From JABMRP01 sp964444795 (GTDB lineage Bacteria > Planctomycetota > Planctomycetia > Pirellulales > Thermoguttaceae): a stretch of DNA of 64,000 nt. Below the pieces are notes generated by a model. It was not told where the DNA came from. It ran no database searches and saw only the letters and a program-made list of their open reading frames with translations. A program made the translations under genes and the position numbers. The stretch spans positions 1 to 64,000 of the forward strand of contig CAYUIQ010000001.1 in the NCBI GenBank assembly GCA_964444795.1, in the 5' to 3' direction. Shown one piece after another: positions 58,206 to 64,000 of this stretch (positions within the stretch are counted from its first letter, which is position 1; every line of letters starts with the position of its first letter).

Positions 58206-59816
58206 CTACTGATGGGATTGGGGTGGCAGAATCGGCAGTTCCGAGGCCGGGCTGTTCTCGCGGAAGGCCAGCGCGGCGGTGGGACAGAGGGCCACGCATC
58301 GGGCGGCGGTCGCGCCGAGGGCTTCTTCCATCGAGCGATCGAAGGGAACGCCGACGCGGACGTCGAACCCGCGGCCGATGAACGTCAGCCCGAGCGGTTC
58401 GCCGGCCGCTTTGACGATCTCGACGCAGAGGCCGCAATCGATGCACTTACCCGGCTCGTAGATAACGCCGCCCGGCTGAAGCTTCTGCACGAATTTCCGC
58501 CGCGTGCCGCGGAACCGGTCGGGGTCCGCCCCGTAGGCGTCGGAGTAGCGCCGCAACGTACACGTATGCACCGCCCGGCAATCGCAATGCAAACAGCGGT
58601 CCGATTGCTCTTGGGCGTCGTCGGACGTGTACTCCGAAATCTCGGCGATCTTGGGCTCTTCTCGCGGTGCGTCGCCGGCGCCGGCGAGGAAAACGGTCAT
58701 CTCCTCTTCGTCGATTTTGCGCATGCGCACCGAGAACGGCTTTTTCGGGCCGGTGACCGGTTGTCCGTGAAGAAACTGATCGATCGACACGGCGGCTTCC
58801 TTTCCATCGGCCACACTGCGAACGACCAATCCCTTGCCGCGCAGCGCGTTGCCCGCGGCAAATACGCCGGGCAGCCCCGTCTCGTAGGTTCGCTTATCGA
58901 CCTTGATGCCGCGCGGTGCGGCGGTCAGCCCCCATCGCTCGATCGTCTCCTGATCCATCGCGCCACAGGCAACCAGCACGGCATCGAATTGCTCCCGGAG
59001 ATCGGCCAGCCGAGGTTGCTCGCCCACGCGGGTATTGCTCTTCAGTTGAACGTCCAGCTTGAGGATCAGCCCGATTTCTTTCTGCAGTACGTCGCGGGGC
59101 AGTTCCGCTGCGGTCGTTTCGTCGTACAGGCGGCCGCCGGGTTGCGCGCGGTCGTCGAGCACGGTCACTGCGTGGCCCTGTTGGCGAAGCGCATAGGCGG
59201 CCGAGAGACCGGCCGGTCCGGCTCCGACGATCGCGACATGCCTGCCACTAGGTTCTTCGCAGAGGGGCGAAAACGGGCTCGTCGAGGCCATGTCGGCATC
59301 GGCCGCGAAACGCTTCAACTGGCAGACGGCGACCGGACCGTCGGCCCCGTGACGGCGACAGAGCTTCTCGCAGGGCTTCGGGCAGATGCGCCCCAAGATG
59401 GCCGGCAGGGCGATGTCCCGTTTGATCGTCTCGATCGCTTCGCTCATCCGGCCGTCGCCGATCTGGCGCAGCATGACGGGGATGTCCATGTGCGCCGGGC
59501 AAGCGAAATGGCACGGTCCAAGGCAATCGCCCACGTGGTCGCTCAAGAGCAGTTCCAAGACCGTCTTGCGGATGTCATGCACCTCGGGCGTCTCGCTCTC
59601 GACGACCATTCCGTCGGCGGCCAGCGTGGCACACGACGGCACCAGCCGGTCGGGATCGCGGAGCTTGACCAGGCAGACCAGGCAGGACGTGGCCGGCTTG
59701 AAGTCATCGAAGAAGCAAAGCGTCGGGATATCGATCCCCAGTTTCCGCGCGGCGGCGAGGATCGTTGCCCCCGGTGGCACTTCCACTTCACGTTGGTCAA
59801 TGGATATTTTCGGCAT
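58206..59816 (-). CDS. 2Fe-2S / GltD-like flavoprotein / ferredoxin fusion (electron-transfer subunit)
   Basis: A 536-aa cytoplasmic redox protein. An N-terminal plant-type 2Fe-2S domain has C34, C45, C48 and C62. It is followed by a GltD/NfnB-type region with Cys sets in DCLGPCHFACP (C98, C102, C106) and GRICPKPCEKLC (C144, C148, C152) for [4Fe-4S] clusters, an FAD site VAIVGAGPAGLSAA (G197-x-G199-x2-G202), and a C-terminal ferredoxin-like pair (CIDCGLCVEIV, then CVALCP). The second nucleotide-binding site appears shortened: after LPRDVLQKEIGLILKLDVQL there is no full second GxGxxG. It follows the NuoE-NuoF fusion gene by 9 bases, so the two surely form one NAD(P)H-linked enzyme, possibly of the bifurcating type. 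Confidence 0.85.
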   Translation of the reverse strand: MPKISIDQREVEVPPGATILAAARKLGIDIPTLCFFDDFKPATSCLVCLVKLRDPDRLVPSCATLAADGMVVESETPEVHDIRKTVLELLLSDHVGDCLGPCHFACPAHMDIPVMLRQIGDGRMSEAIETIKRDIALPAILGRICPKPCEKLCRRHGADGPVAVCQLKRFAADADMASTSPFSPLCEEPSGRHVAIVGAGPAGLSAAYALRQQGHAVTVLDDRAQPGGRLYDETTAAELPRDVLQKEIGLILKLDVQLKSNTRVGEQPRLADLREQFDAVLVACGAMDQETIERWGLTAAPRGIKVDKRTYETGLPGVFAAGNALRGKGLVVRSVADGKEAAVSIDQFLHGQPVTGPKKPFSVRMRKIDEEEMTVFLAGAGDAPREEPKIAEISEYTSDDAQEQSDRCLHCDCRAVHTCTLRRYSDAYGADPDRFRGTRRKFVQKLQPGGVIYEPGKCIDCGLCVEIVKAAGEPLGLTFIGRGFDVRVGVPFDRSMEEALGATAARCVALCPTAALAFRENSPASELPILPPQSHQ

Positions 59817-59825
59817 CGGCCTACT

Positions 59826-62177
59826 TTACTTTACGATCACGGCCCCGGTGGGACAGACCTCGCGGCAAGTATCGCAACGGGTGCAGCGCTGGAGGTCGAT
59901 CTGGTGGATTCGATAGGGAGTCATGGGAATGGCGTCGGCCGGGCAGTGCTGGGCACAGAGGGTGCAGCCGATACAATCGTCCGTCACGTAGTAGCCGATC
60001 AGTTCCTTGCATTTTCCCGCCGGACAACGCCCCCGCAGATGGGCCTCGTATTCTTCGCGGAAGTACTGCAGCGTGGAGAGGACCGGGTTGGGGGCCGTGC
60101 CACCCAGCCCGCAAATGCTCCCCGCCTTGACACTTCGGGCGAGGCTCTCCAATTCGATCAGATCGGCCGGCTTGCCACCGCCGGCGCAGATGCGATTGAG
60201 GATATCCAACATCCGTCGGGTCCCCACGCGGCAGAGCGTACACTTGCCGCACGATTGGTCCTGGGTGAATTCGAGAAAATATCGGGCGATGTCGACCATG
60301 CAATCGTGATCGTCCAACACCACGAGTCCGCCGGAGCCCATGATCGCACCAGCCTGGGTGAGCGCCTCGTAGTCGACGGTCGTGTCGGCCAGTTCGGCCG
60401 GCACGCACCCGCCGGAAGGTCCGCCCACCTGCACGGCCTTGAATTGTCGTCCGCCGGCGATCCCCCCGCCGATGTCCTCGACGATCTGGCGAATCGAAAT
60501 TCCCATGGGGACCTCGATCAACCCACCGCGGCGGATCTTACCGGCCAGGGCGAACACCTTGGTACCCTTGCTCTTTTCGGTCCCCAGTTCGGCGAACCGA
60601 TCGGCCCCGTTGCGGAGAATCCACGGCATCAGGGCGTAGCTTTCGACGTTGTTGACCAGAGTCGGTTTACCCCAGAGTCCCTCGCGGGCCGGATAGGGTG
60701 GCCGCAATCGGGGCATGCCGCGCTCGCCCTGCAACGAGGCCAGCAGGGCCGTCTCCTCGCCACACACAAACGCGCCCGCCCCTTCCTTCACCCGCACGTC
60801 GAGATCGAAATCGTGGCCCAACACCCGCTTGCCCAGGAGGCCTTCCTTGCGGCATCGGCCGATGGCCTCGCGAATCCGCTCGACGGCCAGCGGATATTCG
60901 GCCCGGATGTAGAAGACCGCCTCATCCGCCCCGACCGCCCGTGCGGCAATGGCCACCCCTTCGATGATCCGATAGGGAAACGATTCGAGCAACATGCGGT
61001 CCATGAACGCGCCGGGATCGCCTTCGTCGCCGTTGCAGATGACGTATTTCTTTGTGCCTTCGGCGTTGCGAACGAAGGTCCATTTCACACCCGTCGGAAA
61101 ACCGGCACCGCCGCGCCCGCGAAGCCCGCTGGCGCGAATCTCCTCGATAATCTCCTCGGGCGTCAGCTCCTCGACGCAACGGCGCAGCGCCTCGAAGCCG
61201 CCGTGCCGGGTGTATTCGTCGAAATCGGTCGGATCGATCTGGCCGCAGTATTCGGTGGCCAGATGTTTCTGCGGACCGAGAAACGCACAGACCGGCCCGT
61301 CCCGCGTGGGGAGCACGTGGCGGTCGACCGCCTGGCCCGCTTCGTCGTCCAACAGCCGGTCGAGCCATCGGGTGACCGTGTTCGACACGCGTCGCACGAT
61401 GCCCCGCGGCTTGAAATGCCGCAGTACGATCTGGCGCACGTCTTGGGGCTCGACCTTCGAGTACAACGTCGCGTCCCCTGCCGGCGGCACCAGTTCGACC
61501 AGCGGCGTCTGGTGACACATGCCCACGCAACCGACCCGTTTGACCGTCGCCGCGGCGCCGCTCTCGGCCAACACGGCTCCCACGGCCGCATGTACCTTGG
61601 CGCTGCCTTGGGCCTGGCAACAGGATCCCAGGCCGATGCGAATCTCTCCGCACGGCAGTTCATCGCAGGGGAGGGCCAAGTCGCTCGTCGCCTTGGTGCC
61701 GGCAGCCGCCTGCTTGAGGAAATCGTCGAGCACCTCGGGAATCTGATGCGGCGAAAGGTGGCCGTAGGTCAGTCCGTCGATCTGCAGCACGGGGGCCAGC
61801 GTGCAACAGCCCAGGCAGGCCACTTTTTCGACGGTGAACAGGCCGTCGGCGTCGGTGTCTTCGCCGTTGTTGAGGTGCAGACGACGGTGCAACGCATCCT
61901 GCACCAGCGGCGCCCCTTTCACATGGCATGCCGTGCCGTGACAGACGCTGATGACGTGCCGCCCGACGGGCCGGTGGCGAAATTGGGAATAGAACGTCGA
62001 CACGCCGGTAATCGACGCGGGCGTAATGTCCGTCAGATCGCACACCCGCTCCATGGCCTCTTGCGGCAGGTAGCGATAGTGCTGCTGGATCGCCTGCAGA
62101 ACGGGGATCACCCCCTCGGGGCGACGGCCCAACCGCTCGACGGTCTGATCGACAAAGGTTAAGTCCAATTCGGCCAT
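59826..62177 (-). CDS. NuoE-NuoF-ferredoxin fusion (NADH-dependent diaphorase subunit)
   Basis: A 783-aa protein joining parts usually made separately. NuoE-like (1-155): 2Fe-2S ligands C79, C84, C121, C125. Second thioredoxin-like 2Fe-2S domain (about 175-250): GSCCQAQGS and GCVGMC. NuoF core (about 310-715): RGRGGAGFPTGVKW (NADH), CNGDEGDPGAFMD (FMN), GAGAFVCGEETALL, and [4Fe-4S] ligands C643, C646, C649, C689. C-terminal 2[4Fe-4S] ferredoxin: C735-C738-C741-C745 and C765-C768-C771-C775. The order matches the HndA and HndC subunits of NADP-reducing and bifurcating [FeFe]-hydrogenases fused head to tail. No hydrogenase or formate dehydrogenase catalytic subunit lies in the window. Confidence 0.92.
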   Translation of the reverse strand: MAELDLTFVDQTVERLGRRPEGVIPVLQAIQQHYRYLPQEAMERVCDLTDITPASITGVSTFYSQFRHRPVGRHVISVCHGTACHVKGAPLVQDALHRRLHLNNGEDTDADGLFTVEKVACLGCCTLAPVLQIDGLTYGHLSPHQIPEVLDDFLKQAAAGTKATSDLALPCDELPCGEIRIGLGSCCQAQGSAKVHAAVGAVLAESGAAATVKRVGCVGMCHQTPLVELVPPAGDATLYSKVEPQDVRQIVLRHFKPRGIVRRVSNTVTRWLDRLLDDEAGQAVDRHVLPTRDGPVCAFLGPQKHLATEYCGQIDPTDFDEYTRHGGFEALRRCVEELTPEEIIEEIRASGLRGRGGAGFPTGVKWTFVRNAEGTKKYVICNGDEGDPGAFMDRMLLESFPYRIIEGVAIAARAVGADEAVFYIRAEYPLAVERIREAIGRCRKEGLLGKRVLGHDFDLDVRVKEGAGAFVCGEETALLASLQGERGMPRLRPPYPAREGLWGKPTLVNNVESYALMPWILRNGADRFAELGTEKSKGTKVFALAGKIRRGGLIEVPMGISIRQIVEDIGGGIAGGRQFKAVQVGGPSGGCVPAELADTTVDYEALTQAGAIMGSGGLVVLDDHDCMVDIARYFLEFTQDQSCGKCTLCRVGTRRMLDILNRICAGGGKPADLIELESLARSVKAGSICGLGGTAPNPVLSTLQYFREEYEAHLRGRCPAGKCKELIGYYVTDDCIGCTLCAQHCPADAIPMTPYRIHQIDLQRCTRCDTCREVCPTGAVIVK

Positions 62178-62183
62178 GAAGAA

Positions 62184-63983
62184 TTACTTCTCTCCGATAC
62201 AAAACAAATGCTTCTCGCCGCGGATGTACATTCGCCCGTCGGCAAATGCCGGGCAGGTAACGCAACCTTCGCCCAGATCGCCTTCGCCGATTCGCTTGAC
62301 TCCTTCTCGGGTGGGTTGAACCGCCCAGGCCTTGCCGAGATTCTCGAAGACGTAAACGTTCTCGCCGGCCATCGCGGGCGACGAAGTGAAACTCTCGTCG
62401 ACCTCGAATTCCTCGTCCCAGAGATACTCCCCGGTGGCCCGGTCGTAGCAGGTGAACATGCAACTTGAGGGCATCAGCATGACGAACTCCTGGGTGACCA
62501 GCGGACTGCACGTGTCGGGGAGCCCGTCGTCACCGGTCCAGACAACGTGCGTGTCGGTGACGTCGTCGGTGCCGTCGGCCCGAATGGCCCGCCATTGATC
62601 GTACTCGTTGCCCACGTAGACCACGCCGTCGAAACAGACGGGCGACACGCCCTCTTCGCCCTGGTAGGCTTTGGCTTTCCATATTTCCTTGCCGTCGAGG
62701 GGATTGTAGGAGACGAGCCATTTATCTCCGGCAACGATCAGTTGATCGGCGTCTCCTACCCGCGCCACGATCGGCGAGGCCCACGAACTGCCCGTTTCGC
62801 GCGGCACTTCCCAAACCGTTTCGCCCGTGGCCGCGTCGAGGGCCAGCATTCGCGACTTCGCCTCCCTGGGCGTTCCCTGGTCGATCTGAACAAGCAATCG
62901 ATTGTCGTGCATCAGGAGCGAGGCCGAATGGCCGTAGTCTTCCTTCTGCACCTCAAAGTTGCGGTTCCAGACCAACTCGCCCGCGTAGTCGTAGGCGACC
63001 AGGTCGCCATTGGCAAACATGGCAAAAGCCAGCCGTCCGTCGGTGGTCATCGTGGGCGCGGCGAATCCGGTGAACTGGGGCTCCGGCGGAGCGGCGGTGT
63101 TCTCCGGAGTGACTTGCTTCTGCCAGAGGACCTTGCCGCTGTCGGCATCGAAACAGTAGACTTCCCGCTTCGCGTCATTGGCCCCGCAGAGAAACACGTA
63201 CTTGCCACACACGATCGGCGAATTGAGCCCTTCGAGCGGGACGGGCGTTTTCCAGAGGATCCCCTGGCCGGTCGCGGCGTCCCAAGTGGTCGGCACATTG
63301 GTCACCGGCGAGACCCCCGCTCCGCCAGGGCCGCGAAATTGCAGCCAACCGGCGGCGATTTCCTCTTCCGTGGGAAGCGGTGGGAAGGCCGACTCGGCTG
63401 GTTGCGGCGGAACGTCCGTGCCGTTTGGCCCGGGCGTTGGTTCGGCCGGGACAGCGAACTCCTTCTTCAACTGGGCAATCTGCTTGACGTCCTCGGGTAG
63501 ACGATTCTGCATCGTCAGGCCGAGAGTTACGGTCGTCAGGACGAGCAGGCCGGCCAAGGCGGCCACGGCCAAGCGTCCGAATTGGCCGGTCCGGGCGTCG
63601 ACGTCGGGGGATGTGCCGGCCGGCTCGGGCATGGGCAGCCTCCGCCGAAGCGCGGCCGCCGTGCGCGCGGAAAGCAGCAGGACAACCACCCCGACGGCCG
63701 CCAAGACCGCGCCAAGGCTTGCCATACGTCGATGCCGGAGATGTCGCTCGTTGAGATCCTTATCGATGGCCGCAAGTTGCGAGGACAGTGCCTCGGTCGT
63801 CTCTTTTTTCAGCTTGGCGTTGTCCTTGTCGTCCGCGGCCATGCGAAACCGATCGTCGGAAACCGTCTGCATCGTTTGCTTCAATGCCTCGAACGTGCCC
63901 GTCTTCAGCGGGTCGCTCGTCGTTCGGCGAGCGTAGTCCAGCAGCAGCAACCCGCAAACGATCGCCACGAAAACTCCGGCCAC
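62184..63983 (-). CDS. PQQ-like beta-propeller membrane protein (5' end uncertain, may extend past the window)
   Basis: At least 599 aa. The listed GTG at 63983 is only the first possible start inside the window. The frame stays open to the edge with hydrophobic residues (VRVAAV before AGVFVAIVCGLLLLDYARR), so the true start may lie beyond 64000. Two or three membrane helices (about 1-16, 88-104, 137-156) precede a periplasmic PQQ-like propeller (about 200-599) with repeats such as FDADSGKVLWQKQV, LDAATGETVWEVPRE and YDRATGEYLWDEEF, and the planctomycete phrase WLQFRGPGGAGVSP. Such proteins usually act as scaffolds without bound PQQ. It is 6 bases upstream of the NuoEF fusion on the same strand, so they may share a transcript. 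Confidence 0.82.
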   Translation of the reverse strand: MAGVFVAIVCGLLLLDYARRTTSDPLKTGTFEALKQTMQTVSDDRFRMAADDKDNAKLKKETTEALSSQLAAIDKDLNERHLRHRRMASLGAVLAAVGVVVLLLSARTAAALRRRLPMPEPAGTSPDVDARTGQFGRLAVAALAGLLVLTTVTLGLTMQNRLPEDVKQIAQLKKEFAVPAEPTPGPNGTDVPPQPAESAFPPLPTEEEIAAGWLQFRGPGGAGVSPVTNVPTTWDAATGQGILWKTPVPLEGLNSPIVCGKYVFLCGANDAKREVYCFDADSGKVLWQKQVTPENTAAPPEPQFTGFAAPTMTTDGRLAFAMFANGDLVAYDYAGELVWNRNFEVQKEDYGHSASLLMHDNRLLVQIDQGTPREAKSRMLALDAATGETVWEVPRETGSSWASPIVARVGDADQLIVAGDKWLVSYNPLDGKEIWKAKAYQGEEGVSPVCFDGVVYVGNEYDQWRAIRADGTDDVTDTHVVWTGDDGLPDTCSPLVTQEFVMLMPSSCMFTCYDRATGEYLWDEEFEVDESFTSSPAMAGENVYVFENLGKAWAVQPTREGVKRIGEGDLGEGCVTCPAFADGRMYIRGEKHLFCIGEK

Positions 63984-64000
63984 CGCGGCAACGCGTACGG

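Noticed and set aside
57963..62162. Very long plus-strand open frame (about 1400 codons) opposite the kinase start and the two redox genes
   Set aside because: It crosses three real minus-strand genes rich in recognisable motifs, its translation is Arg/Gly/His-rich and without family features. High GC at third positions of the true genes explains the lack of stops.

Overview
The window is high-GC DNA from a free-living bacterium, almost certainly a planctomycete (Pirellulales-like; this is an inference). The protein families point that way: an SHD1-domain protein, an NPCBM-domain protein, a giant Ser/Thr kinase with a J-like N-terminus and a DLG motif, Tat-exported Gfo/Idh/MocA oxidoreductases, several sialate O-acetylesterase-type proteins, and a PQQ-type propeller protein at the right edge. 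No tRNA, rRNA or CRISPR array was recognised.

Layout. 0.2-8.4 kb: exported GH95 alpha-L-fucosidase facing three sialate O-acetylesterase-family proteins, the middle one lacking every catalytic block. 8.6-11.8 kb: SHD1 protein, small unknowns and a frameshifted pseudogene. 11.8-16.8 kb: tight minus-strand operon gmd-dprE1-dprE2-ubiA-(UPF0104 membrane protein), which looks like a polyprenyl-phospho-arabinose pathway. 17-19.8 kb: secreted protein with a crippled metzincin motif and an NPCBM domain. 19.8-22.4 kb: a mobile patch with a truncated polymorphic-toxin tip plus probable immunity gene, a RAYT transposase inside perfect 32-bp inverted repeats, a tandem array, and a broken IS110. 22.7-27.5 kb: rimO, pgsA, a CPBP protease and an alginate-export-type porin. 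27.6-31.5 kb: two Gfo/Idh/MocA proteins and a sugar isomerase-like protein. 31.7-36.7 kb: mraZ (with a clear TGGGN operator), rsmH, a LysM protein, a YpsA-like protein and a glycosyltransferase. 36.8-40.5 kb: queA, a Nudix-like protein, a cysteine desulfurase and an A-type Fe-S carrier. 40.6-44.8 kb: SSS symporter, O6-methylguanine methyltransferase and two planctomycete-type unknowns. 45-53.2 kb: very small ORFs (anti-sigma-like zinc finger, 31-aa and 54-aa peptides, DUF2892), then a cytochrome bd-like oxidase with a fused cytochrome c domain, its membrane partner, and an RND efflux pair. 53.2-64 kb: eroded toxin-antitoxin locus, kinase, a 2Fe-2S/GltD-like flavoprotein plus a NuoE-NuoF-ferredoxin fusion, and a PQQ propeller protein running to the edge.

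A second layer runs through the whole window: many larger intergenic gaps hold long, imperfect palindromes belonging to about a dozen unrelated sequence families. Some arms carry compensatory base changes, one element is nested inside another, and one pair has apparently landed in the 5' end of a gene. Three genes or systems (a probable C25-like protein, a PIN toxin and an IS110 transposase) survive only as fragments beside such repeats.

Start codons were chosen from Shine-Dalgarno sequences, signal peptides and overlaps, and several are GTG or TTG. All family assignments come from reading motifs by eye, with no database search.
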